Made by a program: the position numbers and the translations under genes. Below, one piece after another: positions 16,589-26,659 of a stretch of 61,639 nt of DNA (positions are counted from its first letter, which is position 1; each line of letters opens with the position of its first letter). The notes below the pieces were generated by a model, which was not told the DNA's origin, did no database searches, and worked only from the letters and a program-made list of their open reading frames with translations. The stretch is taken from positions 1-61,639 of the forward strand of contig JAKAKD010000056.1 in NCBI GenBank assembly GCA_021824635.1. The letters are read 5' to 3'. The DNA comes from Bacteroidota bacterium. GTDB lineage: Bacteria; Bacteroidota; Ignavibacteria; Ignavibacteriales; Melioribacteraceae.

Positions 16589-18838
16589 GTGAACTCAGAA
16601 TATAATTTAGCAAATACCGGAGAACGAAAGAGATTCGAGTTCTTTAAGGAAGAGAGCAAAAAGGCTTTAATTGCACCTTTTCAAGCGCTTGCCAAATTCA
16701 TTGTTGTTTCAGATCTGATTGCAATGGTTTTAGAGGTGCGTTATTTTTCTTCTCAGAATGTTAGTATTGCAATTTATATATCCCGCCTCTCGGCAATTTT
16801 AATTGCATTTATTCTTCTTTTAATTTCAAACAGCAAGTCGGGTAAAAAACATCCTGAAATACTTATTCATATTCTACTTCTTTCTATTATCTGTTCTTTC
16901 GGAATAATGATTTTTCTTATCCCCAAAACTCTAATATTTAATTCACACATAATCAGTTTAATAATTTTTACCGCAGCTCTTTTTCTAAGTTGGGATGTAA
17001 CCCACCAGATTATTGTTGCCATTTATTACAATGTGGTTTTTGCCGCATCTATTATATTTAACAGTAAACAGATTTTTATACTTCCCAACATGGTTGAATC
17101 TGTTTTACTTGTTTTAATAATAAGTATAATGGCTATTGTGGCTAGTTACATTAACTATAAATTGCGTCATGAGTCTGTAATAAAGAGTTTTGAAGTCTCG
17201 CAATCTGAAAAAAAATTCAGATACTTATTTGAAAACTCTGCCGAAGGAATTTTCCAATTTACTCATGATGGGAAATTTATAACTATAAATCCCGCTTTAG
17301 TGAAAATGCTCGGTTATGGATCGGAAGAAGAAATTAAAAAATTAGGATTGGCAGACGATATCTTCAAACGCAAGAGTGATTGGGAATTGTTGAGCAAACT
17401 TTTAGAGAAACAAGGAAAAGTCCGCAACTACCGCGTTCCTTACAAAAAGAAAGACGGTGTAGAAATTACAGTTCGTATGAATGTTCGAACTTTTGAGAAT
17501 GAAGAAACCGGGCAAGTTTTATTTGAGGGCAGTCTTCAGGATATTACTCAACAGGTTCAAGCCGAAAATGAAAAACAAAAAGCGCTTGATGCATTACGTT
17601 TAGAAAAAACAAAAGCAGATACCGCCGCAAAAAAAGCTCAGCAGGAAAGCAATTTCAAATCTAAATTCCTTGCTAATATGAGCCACGAAGTCCGTACGCC
17701 AATGAATTCCGTGATGGGCTTTTTAACATTAATTGAAAACGATCTCTTCGAAAGTAAAGAAGAGCTTAAAACTTTTGCTCAAGATGCGCGTTTAGCCGCT
17801 GAATCATTGCTGGATATCATCAACAATATCCTCGATATTTCAAAAATTGAAGCCGGCAAAATGGATCTTAATGAAATTGATTTTAATTTACGCGATGAAG
17901 CCAATAAAGCAATATCAATCATTAATCAATCAACTAAGTCAAAAGGATTGGAACTGGAATATTCTTTTGATGAATTAATTCCAGAAAAAGTTTATGGCGA
18001 CCCAACCCGTTACAGACAAATTATATTGAACCTTCTTAGTAATGCTGTAAAGTTTACAGATCATGGTAAAGTTACTCTGAATATCGAATTAAAATCCACG
18101 ACTGAATCCGTAGCTGAAATTATGACTACTGTTGAAGATACTGGAGCCGGAATTCCGAGTGATAAACTTTCCATGTTGTTTGAACCATATATTCAAGTGA
18201 AAAATAAAAAGGGTGTTAAAGAGGGAACGGGTTTAGGTTTAGTTATATCACGGGAATTTGTTCGTCTGATGCATGGTGAAATTCATGTTGAAAGTAAAAT
18301 TGGTCTAGGCAGTAAATTTTCATTTAATATAAAAATGAAATTGTTGCCGGATGCCGTTATTGAATCTGAGGATAAAGGAGATACTTCAGTTGCGGTTCAT
18401 GAGGAATTTCAATCCAAGCTGGAAGCTCAACCTGAACCGGAAGTGAGACTTGATCAACATTCAAAAAAGAAAATTCTCTTAGTTGAAGATAATCCGATCA
18501 GCCAGAATCTAGAACTAAAAATTTTAAGAGAGGTTGGATATAATGTTGAAGCGGTTTCTAACGGTAATGATGCAATTCAGTCGGCAATGTCGGGAACATT
18601 TAATTTGATTCTAATGGATATTGAAATGGCTGATGTTGATGGAATAACCGCCACAAAAAAAATCCGCGAAATAGACAGCCCTGTTTCTAAAATTCCAATC
18701 ATTGCCGTAACCGCACATTCCAGTATGAAAGACCGAGAGAGATGCCTTGCTGCAGGAATGGACGATTATATTGCAAAACCAATTAATATACATTTCTTAA
18801 AAATCACAATTGATCAATGGCTTAACTCCAACCGCTAG
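16589..18838 (+). CDS. Membrane-bound hybrid sensor histidine kinase with PAS domain
   Basis: 749 residues from a GTG start. Six hydrophobic helices lie at about 30-195. A PAS domain (about 205-325, beginning EKKFRYLFENSAEGIFQF) and a short coiled coil lead to HisKA with NMSHEVRTPMNSVMGF. The HATPase has NLLSNAVKFTD, DTGAGIP and GTGLGL. A C-terminal receiver (about 627-745) carries the phospho-acceptor in LILMDIEM. Architecture is that of a phosphorelay kinase; the signal is unknown. There is no adjacent response regulator gene, so the next partner is elsewhere. Confidence 0.92.
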   Translation: MNSEYNLANTGERKRFEFFKEESKKALIAPFQALAKFIVVSDLIAMVLEVRYFSSQNVSIAIYISRLSAILIAFILLLISNSKSGKKHPEILIHILLLSIICSFGIMIFLIPKTLIFNSHIISLIIFTAALFLSWDVTHQIIVAIYYNVVFAASIIFNSKQIFILPNMVESVLLVLIISIMAIVASYINYKLRHESVIKSFEVSQSEKKFRYLFENSAEGIFQFTHDGKFITINPALVKMLGYGSEEEIKKLGLADDIFKRKSDWELLSKLLEKQGKVRNYRVPYKKKDGVEITVRMNVRTFENEETGQVLFEGSLQDITQQVQAENEKQKALDALRLEKTKADTAAKKAQQESNFKSKFLANMSHEVRTPMNSVMGFLTLIENDLFESKEELKTFAQDARLAAESLLDIINNILDISKIEAGKMDLNEIDFNLRDEANKAISIINQSTKSKGLELEYSFDELIPEKVYGDPTRYRQIILNLLSNAVKFTDHGKVTLNIELKSTTESVAEIMTTVEDTGAGIPSDKLSMLFEPYIQVKNKKGVKEGTGLGLVISREFVRLMHGEIHVESKIGLGSKFSFNIKMKLLPDAVIESEDKGDTSVAVHEEFQSKLEAQPEPEVRLDQHSKKKILLVEDNPISQNLELKILREVGYNVEAVSNGNDAIQSAMSGTFNLILMDIEMADVDGITATKKIREIDSPVSKIPIIAVTAHSSMKDRERCLAAGMDDYIAKPINIHFLKITIDQWLNSNR

Positions 18839-18907
18839 TTCTGACTATTTCGGAACTGAATAATTTTATTAATAGATTTGAAAACAAAATTATCAAAAGG
18901 AATTTCT

Positions 18908-20128
18908 ATGCTAACAGAAAATTACATCGCGCTAGAAGAAAAATATGGTGCGCATAATTATCACCCGCTTCCGGTTGTACTTTCAAAAGGTGAAGGCGTT
19001 TTTTTGTGGGATGTAGAAGGTAAAAGATATTATGATTTCCTTTCGGCATATTCAGCTGTCAATCAAGGGCATTGTCATCCCAAAATAGTTAATGCAATGA
19101 TTGAGCAAGCAAAAACTCTCACTCTCACTTCAAGAGCTTTTTATAACGATTGTCTTGGACCTTACGAAAAATTTATAACAGAATTCTTTGGTTATGAAAA
19201 AATATTGCCAATGAATTCCGGTGCCGAAGCTGATGAAACGGCACTGAAACTTTGCAGAAGATGGGCTTACGATAAAAAAGGAATCAAAGAAAATGAAGCA
19301 AAGATAATTGTTTGCGAAGGAAACTTTCACGGAAGGACCATTACTGTTATCTCAATGTCGAATGATCCAGATTCATACAAAGGATTTGGACCTTATACAC
19401 CCGGATTCATTAAGATTCCATATAATGATTTGAGTGCGCTTTCAAAGGCGCTGGAAGATCCAAATGTTGCCGGATTTTTAGTTGAACCGATACAAGGCGA
19501 AGCCGGTGTTGTTGTTCCGGACGAAGGATACCTTTCTAAAGCATATTCAATGTGTAAAGCAAAAAAAGTTTTGTTCATTGCAGATGAAGTTCAAACCGGT
19601 TTAGCAAGAACAGGCAAAATGTTAGCATGTGATCATGAAAATGTTAAACCCGACATTTTAATTTTAGGAAAAGCGCTTTCGGGCGGAACAATGCCGATCT
19701 CTGCTGTACTCGCAGATGATGATGTGATGCTTGTAATAAAACCGGGTGAACACGGATCAACTTTTGGCGGAAATCCATTGGCGGCTAAAGTTGCTGTTAC
19801 AGCTCTTCAAGTTCTTAAAGAAGAAAAGTTGGATGAGAATGCCGAAAAACTTGGCAGCTTATTTCGTCAGGAAGTTAGAAAAATTAAATCCGATATGATT
19901 GAATTAGTGCGCGGCAAAGGTTTGTTAAATGCCATAGTCATCAAACCGAAAAATGGGAAAGAAGCATGGGATGTTTGCTTAAAAATGCGCGATAATGGTT
20001 TACTTGCAAAACCAACACATGGTCATATAATTCGGTTTGCGCCGCCGCTTGTAATTACGGAAGAACAAATTAAAGAGGCGGTTAAAATCATTGAGAAGTC
20101 CCTTCAAGAAATTAGTGAATCAATTTAA
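18908..20128 (+). CDS. rocD: Ornithine--oxo-acid aminotransferase
   Basis: The ATG at 18908 is preferred because AAAAGGA lies just upstream and the protein then starts like the family ([20 protein letters not shown]). An in-frame TTG at 18878 would add ten residues. The 406-residue class III aminotransferase shows [32 protein letters not shown], the [12 protein letters not shown] segment and the PLP lysine in ILGKALSGG. It transfers the delta-amino group of ornithine to 2-oxoglutarate, giving glutamate semialdehyde in arginine and proline metabolism. It is followed 17 bases later by the nuclease gene. Confidence 0.92.
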   Translation: MLTENYIALEEKYGAHNYHPLPVVLSKGEGVFLWDVEGKRYYDFLSAYSAVNQGHCHPKIVNAMIEQAKTLTLTSRAFYNDCLGPYEKFITEFFGYEKILPMNSGAEADETALKLCRRWAYDKKGIKENEAKIIVCEGNFHGRTITVISMSNDPDSYKGFGPYTPGFIKIPYNDLSALSKALEDPNVAGFLVEPIQGEAGVVVPDEGYLSKAYSMCKAKKVLFIADEVQTGLARTGKMLACDHENVKPDILILGKALSGGTMPISAVLADDDVMLVIKPGEHGSTFGGNPLAAKVAVTALQVLKEEKLDENAEKLGSLFRQEVRKIKSDMIELVRGKGLLNAIVIKPKNGKEAWDVCLKMRDNGLLAKPTHGHIIRFAPPLVITEEQIKEAVKIIEKSLQEISESI

Positions 20129-20145
20129 CCGGCAAGGAGATTGCA

Positions 20146-20976
20146 TTGAAAAAAATATTTTATTATTCGTTTTTATTGTTTTTTGTCCCAACGATTTTAA
20201 TTTTCGGTTGGGGAGATAAAGGACACAAGATCATAACCGCTTTTGCAATGAAACAATTACCGTCTCAAATGAAATTTTCTGAGGCGTTTAAATCTGCCAT
20301 TATTGAACACTCTGTTGATCCGGATAATCGTAAACGCGATGATAAAACGGAAGGACCGAAACATTTTATTGATATAGATTTCTATAAAGAATTTTCAGAC
20401 GGCATTATTATCATGTCGCGCGACTCACTTAATAAGTTGTATGGTGAACAAGTTGTTACCAGAGAGGGAATTCTTCCTTGGGCAACTGAAACTACATTTT
20501 ACAGATTGATACAAGCATTTAAGGATAAGGATAAAGATAAAGTCCTTTTATATGCATCAGATCTAGCTCACTATGTCGGTGACGGACATCAGCCGCTTCA
20601 CGCTACAGTGAATTATAACGGACAGCTGACTGATCAGAAGGGAATACACGGACGATATGAGATTGAGATGTTAGATCAATATTTGAACATCATAGAAAAA
20701 AATTATGATGATCAAATTCCATATTATGTTAACAGTATTCCAAGTATGATCTTTAATTACATAGCTGAAGCTAATAATTATGTTGAGCTTATTTTATCAG
20801 CAGATAAATTCGCTTCAAAAAAGACAGACGGAAAGTTTGATAAAGAATATTACCGCTTGTTGTGGTTCAAAACTAAATACATTACCATAAATGAAATTAA
20901 TTCAGCGGCATTAAGTTTATCTTCTTTGATCTATTCTGCATGGATGGATGCAGGAAAGCCGGTTCTGGAAAATTGA
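20146..20976 (+). CDS. Secreted S1/P1-family zinc nuclease
   Basis: 276 residues from a TTG start with AAGGAG six bases upstream. The signal peptide appears to end right before W22, so the mature chain would begin WGDKGH, as in P1 nuclease where Trp1 and His6 bind zinc. Further expected ligands are visible in PKHFIDID and DLAHYVGDGHQPLH. At the last ligand pair the family's HxxxD reads HGRYE, an Asp-to-Glu change. Likely role is degradation of extracellular or periplasmic nucleic acid, or phosphate and nucleoside scavenging. Its stop codon overlaps the next start (TGATG). Confidence 0.9.
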   Translation: MKKIFYYSFLLFFVPTILIFGWGDKGHKIITAFAMKQLPSQMKFSEAFKSAIIEHSVDPDNRKRDDKTEGPKHFIDIDFYKEFSDGIIIMSRDSLNKLYGEQVVTREGILPWATETTFYRLIQAFKDKDKDKVLLYASDLAHYVGDGHQPLHATVNYNGQLTDQKGIHGRYEIEMLDQYLNIIEKNYDDQIPYYVNSIPSMIFNYIAEANNYVELILSADKFASKKTDGKFDKEYYRLLWFKTKYITINEINSAALSLSSLIYSAWMDAGKPVLEN

Positions 20977-21527
20977 TGTTCGATAATAAGAAATTTGTTA
21001 CTGTCTTCGGAAGTTCAATTCCAAAAGAAGGCGATGAAGAATATAAAGTTGCATACTTGCTCGGTGAAAAATTAGCTAAGAATGGTATCAATGTATGTAA
21101 CGGGGGCTTCCAAGGTATAATGGATGCTGTCTCCAAAGGCGCAAGTGAAAATGGAACGCAAGCAATAGGTGTAACTGTAGATCTTTATAATGCTGACGCA
21201 AGCAAATATCTTACAAAACAAATTGTTACTCATTCTCTTTTCGAACGCCTGAAAAACTTAGTTGAAATTGGGGATGCGTATGTTGTTCTCCAAGGGGGGA
21301 CCGGAACACTTTTGGAACTTGCGTTAGTATGGGAATACATGAATAAAGGAATGATTGCGCAAAAACCGTTTGCGTGTCATAGTTCAATGTGGAATGAAAT
21401 TACTAATGTGATGGAAAAACAGATTGCAAAGGAAAACCGAAAGACCGGTTTACTAAAATGTTTTGATGATATTGATGAGTGTGCTGAATTTATAATTACT
21501 AATCTTAAGAGTGGCGCAGATTTTTGA
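20976..21527 (+). CDS. LOG-family protein (lysine-decarboxylase-like fold)
   Basis: 183 residues from ATG 20976, which overlaps the nuclease stop codon; an in-frame upstream ATG at 20940 would lie inside the nuclease and is less likely. The Rossmann-like LOG fold shows VTVFGSS, NGGFQGIMDAVSKGA and GGTGTLLELALVWEY. The last is the PGGxGTxxE signature with Q replacing P (VLQGGTGTLLE). Characterised relatives hydrolyse nucleoside 5'-monophosphates (cytokinin-activating phosphoribohydrolases) or are annotated as TIGR00725/TIGR00730. Activity here is unproven. Confidence 0.82.
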   Translation: MFDNKKFVTVFGSSIPKEGDEEYKVAYLLGEKLAKNGINVCNGGFQGIMDAVSKGASENGTQAIGVTVDLYNADASKYLTKQIVTHSLFERLKNLVEIGDAYVVLQGGTGTLLELALVWEYMNKGMIAQKPFACHSSMWNEITNVMEKQIAKENRKTGLLKCFDDIDECAEFIITNLKSGADF

Positions 21528-22578
21528 TCTGCGTAACTGCCTTTTCAAAAACAGAATCAACAGACAATTCTTTGATGCATTTAAACTTCACATCTTTACG
21601 TGAACATGTAAGAGGTTTGGGCGAATAGTAGAAACAAGGCGAACAATCAAGATTAAGCGAAGCAATCTGATAATCTGTCTGCCATGGGCGAATATAATTT
21701 ATATTTGTCGGTCCTATGATTGCAATGATATTTAGTTTCAAAGCAGAAGCCACGTGCATTAAACTGGAATCATTTGTAATGAATAAATCGCATCGTTTTA
21801 TTATTGCGGCTGTGTTGGATAAACTAAGCGTATTAATCGGTCTGGCATTGGATGAATTAATATTAGTTACTACAATATCTTTAAGTGCTTCTTCATCGCT
21901 ACCCCCGAAAACCAGTATTTTAGCTCCGAACTGTTCAATCAATTTCTTTCCTAGCTCCGCAAATTTATTCGGCTCCCATCTTCGCTTATCATGATTTTTT
22001 AATGAAGAGCATCCGGGGTGAAATCCAATGACGAGATCATTTTCGGTGATTGATTGATCTTCAAAAAATTTCTTTGCGAATTCGGAATCGTCATCGCGAA
22101 GGCAAAACTGCATAGCGGGGATTTCATTTATTTTCTTACCGACTAATTTTTCGACCATGCGTAAATTTTCTTCAACATTGTGAAGTTTATCATCTTCTAA
22201 AACGCGGGTTGTGTTTAAGAAACCAAAATTTGAAAAATCTTTTCTAAGATAGTTCACGGCAAATCGTTTTTCCGCCCCGATCAATCTGCTTATCAAATTA
22301 TATTCTTTTCTGTTTGAAGGGTAAATATTGATAGTTGCATTATATTTTTTTCTGAGACTCAGAGTAAAACGAAGTGATTCGAGTTTGGATATGCCCAGAA
22401 AATTGAAGTAATGGACTTTTGAAATTTGGGGGAGCTTTTCATAAATATCTTTTACACCGCGGTACATAACAAGTGCATCAATATTTGCCCCGGGTATTTC
22501 ATTTTTAAGTTTCTGAAGTGCCGGCGTGAACATTAAAGCATCGCCTATGCCCGATAATGCAATTATAAGGATATTCAT
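21505..22578 (-). CDS. Glycosyltransferase family 9 (ADP-heptose:LPS heptosyltransferase-like)
   Basis: 357 residues of GT-B fold. The N-terminus (MNILIIALSGIGDALMFTPAL) and the segments GFHPGCSSLKNHDKRRW and FITNDSSLMHVASAL are hallmarks of the GT9 family, which adds heptoses to the lipopolysaccharide core. A cysteine-rich stretch near the C-terminus (CSPCFYY, TCSRKDVKFKC) is usual in this family. The 3' end overlaps the convergent LOG gene by 23 bases. It belongs with the envelope glycosylation genes that follow. Confidence 0.88.
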   Translation of the reverse strand: MNILIIALSGIGDALMFTPALQKLKNEIPGANIDALVMYRGVKDIYEKLPQISKVHYFNFLGISKLESLRFTLSLRKKYNATINIYPSNRKEYNLISRLIGAEKRFAVNYLRKDFSNFGFLNTTRVLEDDKLHNVEENLRMVEKLVGKKINEIPAMQFCLRDDDSEFAKKFFEDQSITENDLVIGFHPGCSSLKNHDKRRWEPNKFAELGKKLIEQFGAKILVFGGSDEEALKDIVVTNINSSNARPINTLSLSNTAAIIKRCDLFITNDSSLMHVASALKLNIIAIIGPTNINYIRPWQTDYQIASLNLDCSPCFYYSPKPLTCSRKDVKFKCIKELSVDSVFEKAVTQIKNLRHS

Positions 22579-22603
22579 TTGTAAGGATCATTTGTTGAAT
22601 AAA

Positions 22604-22711
22604 GAGGCAGTCTCAAAAGTAATATTTTGTTATATAATCGCCCGCGGATGACGCGGAATAAATTGATTTTCGCAGATTATTTTATTGTATCATTACTTTT
22701 GAGACAACCTC
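22604..22711. mobile_element. MITE-like element with IS-type terminal inverted repeats
   Basis: The ends are GAGGCAGTCTCAAAAGTAAT (22604-22623) and ATTACTTTTGAGACAACCTC (22692-22711), which pair at 18 of 20 positions. The 108-bp interval has no open frame and fits only short non-coding DNA between terminal repeats. I see no clear target duplication. It sits between the GT9 and GT117 genes, and its hairpin could also act on transcription of the latter. Confidence 0.5.
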
Positions 22712-22720
22712 AATTGTTAA

Positions 22721-25624
22721 TTATTTCTTCTCAAGTTGCTTTGGAAGCACTTCGGGAGTTTCCATTCCCGCTTTCTTTCTAAATTCGTTTAAGAGCTGAG
22801 CAACATTCTGATCGTTAGGAACGAGGTTTTGTAATTGCATTAGAGTAGAAACCGCTTCTTTATACATTTTTAAATTCTCGTAATGCGTTAAAAGCAGATC
22901 GTATGGATTGTACCAGCTTGTAAAATCACGCGGATTTATTTCCAATTGCTTCTTAGCGGCATCAATAACTTCTTTAGCCAACGCTTCATATTGTTTCATT
23001 GCGCCGGCGCTAAAATAGATCTTTGAAATATCATGTTTAATTCTGTAATCCATAGCAACAACAGAACGCGGAATTTTCTTCTCCATTTCATCAAGAACAT
23101 TGATGGCTTTAGTTCTATCATTATCCTTATAGAGATAATAAATTGCAAGACGAATAAACGCATTACGGTAATTTTGAGTTAAACGTTCGTGGTTTTCATC
23201 GAAGAAAATCGTTTTGTCATTCAAACCGCGGAACTTGAATCCGGGTTGATAATCTTTGCTGAATCCAGCAGGTTCATCAAAAAGCTGTTTGCTGAGTATT
23301 TTCTCGTCAATGTATTCAATTCTTTTGTCGTCATTCTTTTTAGGTACAAGACGCATTGCCATTCCTTCCATCCGCATATAATCGTCCAGATTTAAACGAC
23401 TGTCATCGGAACATGTTACTGCGAAATAGATCGGACGTTCCCATTTTGCCTGCATAATAATATCTAAGGCAACTAAATCCTGTCCGCGTATAAATTTTAC
23501 ATCGCCGGATTGACCAGTGTTTTGCATGGTCCATTTGATTTTTCCGTCTTTAACCGTCGCACTGTCCGTAACATTCCATTTTTTTATGATGTCTGGCGGA
23601 ACTGGAATTGACATTTCTGTCGGTTCCCATCGCTGAAGACCGATCTGGTCAATTTCGTCATCGGTTAAACTCATATTTACTTTTTGAGCACCAAATGGGG
23701 AAGTGTTTTTTAGTTGCTTAACATACCACGAGGTGTTTACCAATGATAAACATGCTACGCGAACATCACGGCGGACTCCTTCAACATCCTGTAAAAACCA
23801 GAGAGGAAAAGTGTCGTTATCGCCGTTTGTAAATAGTACTGCGTTCGGTGCAACGCTTTGAAGTAGATTGTATGCGTAATCCCACGGCACGTAGTTTCTT
23901 GATCTATCATGTTCAAACCAATTTGCATGAGCCATATTAACAGGTACGCCAATAACTCCAAGAAAAAGAACTCCGGCAATCATAGGTTTCAATGCAGTGC
24001 TCTCTTTGAATTTATCTCGAAGCAATTCAATTATTCCGTTCATGCCGAGCGCAATCCATAACGAGTAAACAAAAAATGCACCGACGTAAAAATAATCCCT
24101 TTCACGCGGCTGCGGTTCCTGTTGATTCTGATAAAAAGCCGTTAGGTAACCGAGAAAGATAAACATCGCAAGAAAGACAGACGCCATCTTCCAGTCTTTT
24201 TTGAAGTGGTAATACAATCCGAATAATCCTATAAAAAATGGAATACCCCACAAGTCGCTCCATTCAACTCCGCTGTCTTCATAAGTTGAAACCCTTCCAA
24301 TATAATTCCAGAATAAATACCGGTTGAACATGTGGTTCAATTGATAACGCCATAAGAAATCAAGATCGTTCGAATAATCAGTATAAATTTTTAACTGATG
24401 CGGTTCATTAGAAAATCTTCTCTTGAATGTTGGAAAGTCGCCGTATTGTTCACGGTTGATATAAGAGTTTAATTCACTCATGGTTTTAGGACTGTTCATA
24501 TTAATCGGCGGTTCTTGGTTCGCGCGTATGATAATCATTGCAACGGTAGTAGAGCCGATTATTGCGAAGAGAGCACATTTCAAAATTAGGTTAGCAGTTG
24601 CTTTCTTGTTTTTTGCAGTCCAGTATATTCCAAATCCTATAATGCCAAGAATTACAAATACGGAAACAATGTTAAGAGTGAAATCGTTATTGGAAACAAT
24701 TGTAATCAATTTTGGAAGATATTTGACCAAGCCCGGATAAATAGCAACGAGTGCAATTCCTCCAAAGATAATTGGCATATAAAAAGAATTTCTTTGAAAT
24801 ATTTTTTTGTAAGTAGCTCCCATAAAAATTAAACTGACCGCAACTAAAATCATTAAGAAACGCGAATCAACAGCTCCAAATTCTTCCGGAGACGGAGGTG
24901 TATCACCAGTTTGAGAAGCCCACATTAATGCCGCAATAACAAGAATAATTACAGAATGGGCTACAAAGTAGAGTGCGGTTTTTTTCAGAATAACTTCATC
25001 TGTTGCATATTTTCTAAAATAGATTGCCATTGCAACCGGAACAATAGCGAGAGCAGACATAAGATGAACGCCGGTAGATAAACCGATGAGATAGAAAATA
25101 AATATCAAGTACTTTTCATTGTCAGGTTCATCGGCTTTTTCATTCCAAACAACCATCAGCCAAATTACAAACGCGATGAAGAAAGTTGAGTTTGCATAAA
25201 CTTCCGATTCAACTCCGTTAAACCATACCGTATCTGCAAATGCAAAAGAAAGCGCACCAATAGCGGCAGAAATGTAGATTGAGATTGCATCAAATAAACT
25301 TTCTGTTTCATTTTTCTTATAGTTTTGAATTAACTTAACAGCTATCAGATATAAGAACATAACCGAAAACGCTGTTGACAAAACCGAAATAGTATTCATC
25401 CTTAGACCTATACTATCGGCAAAAGGAATCATTGTAAAAATTCTTCCAAGTATTAAAAAGAAAGGCGTGCCAGGGGGATGGGGAACCTGCATTAAGTATG
25501 CAGAAGCTGTAAACTCACCGCAGTCCCAAAATGAAAGACCGGGCTGGACTGTAGAAAAGTAAACCAAGGCAGTTATTAAAAAAACTACGGCGGCAAATAT
25601 TCTGTTTAGGACTTTATTACTCAT
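22721..25624 (-). CDS. DUF2723/GT117-family membrane glycosyltransferase
   Basis: 967 residues from ATG 25624, which has GGTGGA nearby; an in-frame TTG eight codons earlier at 25648 is the alternative. The N-terminal part carries the DUF2723 signature GLSFWDCGEFTASAYLMQ, with an Asp-Glu pair, and PHPPGTPFFLILGRIF. It is followed by about a dozen membrane helices. A soluble region and TPR-like helices (about 840-960) form the C-terminus. DUF2723 proteins are related to protein O-mannosyltransferases (GT-C) and are classed as GT117 in Bacteroidota. Predicted role: glycosylation of exported proteins or lipids at the inner membrane. Confidence 0.88.
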   Translation of the reverse strand: MSNKVLNRIFAAVVFLITALVYFSTVQPGLSFWDCGEFTASAYLMQVPHPPGTPFFLILGRIFTMIPFADSIGLRMNTISVLSTAFSVMFLYLIAVKLIQNYKKNETESLFDAISIYISAAIGALSFAFADTVWFNGVESEVYANSTFFIAFVIWLMVVWNEKADEPDNEKYLIFIFYLIGLSTGVHLMSALAIVPVAMAIYFRKYATDEVILKKTALYFVAHSVIILVIAALMWASQTGDTPPSPEEFGAVDSRFLMILVAVSLIFMGATYKKIFQRNSFYMPIIFGGIALVAIYPGLVKYLPKLITIVSNNDFTLNIVSVFVILGIIGFGIYWTAKNKKATANLILKCALFAIIGSTTVAMIIIRANQEPPINMNSPKTMSELNSYINREQYGDFPTFKRRFSNEPHQLKIYTDYSNDLDFLWRYQLNHMFNRYLFWNYIGRVSTYEDSGVEWSDLWGIPFFIGLFGLYYHFKKDWKMASVFLAMFIFLGYLTAFYQNQQEPQPRERDYFYVGAFFVYSLWIALGMNGIIELLRDKFKESTALKPMIAGVLFLGVIGVPVNMAHANWFEHDRSRNYVPWDYAYNLLQSVAPNAVLFTNGDNDTFPLWFLQDVEGVRRDVRVACLSLVNTSWYVKQLKNTSPFGAQKVNMSLTDDEIDQIGLQRWEPTEMSIPVPPDIIKKWNVTDSATVKDGKIKWTMQNTGQSGDVKFIRGQDLVALDIIMQAKWERPIYFAVTCSDDSRLNLDDYMRMEGMAMRLVPKKNDDKRIEYIDEKILSKQLFDEPAGFSKDYQPGFKFRGLNDKTIFFDENHERLTQNYRNAFIRLAIYYLYKDNDRTKAINVLDEMEKKIPRSVVAMDYRIKHDISKIYFSAGAMKQYEALAKEVIDAAKKQLEINPRDFTSWYNPYDLLLTHYENLKMYKEAVSTLMQLQNLVPNDQNVAQLLNEFRKKAGMETPEVLPKQLEKK

Positions 25625-25648
25625 TATTCCACCAAAAAAAATTTTCAA

Positions 25649-25897
25649 TTATGAAGAATGATCTTCTGTATTAGTTTGTGAGGATTGATTAAAGAATTGA
25701 TCGTAATTTTTTTTCTCTCTATTAACGTGATATTTCTCATACAGTTTTTTAAGTCTCTGCATGGATAATTTATCAAGATCTTCGTCGTCTTTATGCCGTT
25801 TAAGAAGCATTTTATAATCGTCAAGCTCACGCCCGTCAAATTTGCGTTCGTATCGTTTCAAAATTGCAAAATAATCTTTTTGCTCGCGTGAACTCAT
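25649..25897 (-). CDS. Small charged protein of unknown function
   Basis: 82 residues, highly charged and helical (EQKDYFAILKRYERKFDG, then DDYKMLLKRHKDDEDLDKL), without signal or membrane segment. It ends 24 bases before the GT117 start and reads in the same direction, so it is probably co-transcribed with it. The Shine-Dalgarno is weak. I recognise no family; coding is supported by composition and position rather than homology. Confidence 0.55.
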   Translation of the reverse strand: MSSREQKDYFAILKRYERKFDGRELDDYKMLLKRHKDDEDLDKLSMQRLKKLYEKYHVNREKKNYDQFFNQSSQTNTEDHSS

Positions 25898-25995
25898 TGA
25901 AAAATACTGGTTCGTTTACATTTTTGGTTGATGAAATTAATCAAAAAATCATTCAATAAAAAACTATATTTAGGCAACTCAGAATACTAATGTGA

Positions 25996-26643
25996 ATGTT
26001 TTCTATGCAAGTTTACAAACAATATAAGCCGATTGTTTCCATAATAATGCCGACTTTCAATAGGGCAAATTATTTGAAAAGATCAATCGAATCGGTGTTG
26101 AATCAATCGTTCAAAATGTGGGAATTAATAATTGTTGACGACGGCAGCAGCGATAATACATTTCAAATTGTTGATGAATATATTTTACAATTCGAGAATA
26201 TCCGTTACATGAAACACTCCAACAGACGCCCGGCTCTTGCTACTAATGCCGGCATACAAGCTTCTTGCGGCGAATTGATAGCGTTTCTTGGAAGCGATGA
26301 TGAATGGAAGTCGGAATTTTTGAAACAGCGCGTAGATTTTTTAAAAGACCATCCGGATATTGATTTTATCCACGGAGGAGTTGAAGTTATCGGACATCCT
26401 TATGTGAAAGATAAAAACGATTTAACCCGCGAAATTCACATTGATGAATGCATTGTCGGAGGAACATTCTTTGGTAAACGGAATGTGTTCATTGAGTTAG
26501 GGGGATTTCGAGATTTAAGTTACAGCGACGACTCGAATTTTTATGAGCGCGCGGTTAAAAAATTTAATGTTGCCAAAGTTGATTTCCCAACTTACATTTA
26601 TTACCGGGATACACCTGATAGCATCTGTTCAACAATCGAATAA
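25996..26643 (+). CDS. Glycosyltransferase family 2
   Basis: 215 residues with a GT-A core: VSIIMPTFNRANYLKRSIES, the nucleotide-binding IIVDDGSSDNT, and FLGSDDEWK, which supplies the DxD-like acidic pair. The protein is short and lacks a membrane helix, so it is a compact cytoplasmic GT2. It is followed within 20 bases by the GT4-deacetylase fusion, and the two probably act on the same surface glycan. The sugar is unknown. Confidence 0.87.
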   Translation: MFSMQVYKQYKPIVSIIMPTFNRANYLKRSIESVLNQSFKMWELIIVDDGSSDNTFQIVDEYILQFENIRYMKHSNRRPALATNAGIQASCGELIAFLGSDDEWKSEFLKQRVDFLKDHPDIDFIHGGVEVIGHPYVKDKNDLTREIHIDECIVGGTFFGKRNVFIELGGFRDLSYSDDSNFYERAVKKFNVAKVDFPTYIYYRDTPDSICSTIE

Positions 26644-26659
26644 AATATGGATCTGCCAG

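Noticed and set aside
22604..22711. Intrinsic terminator after GT117
   Set aside because: The arms are about 70 bases apart and lack a T tract on the relevant side, so a transposon-end origin explains them better.
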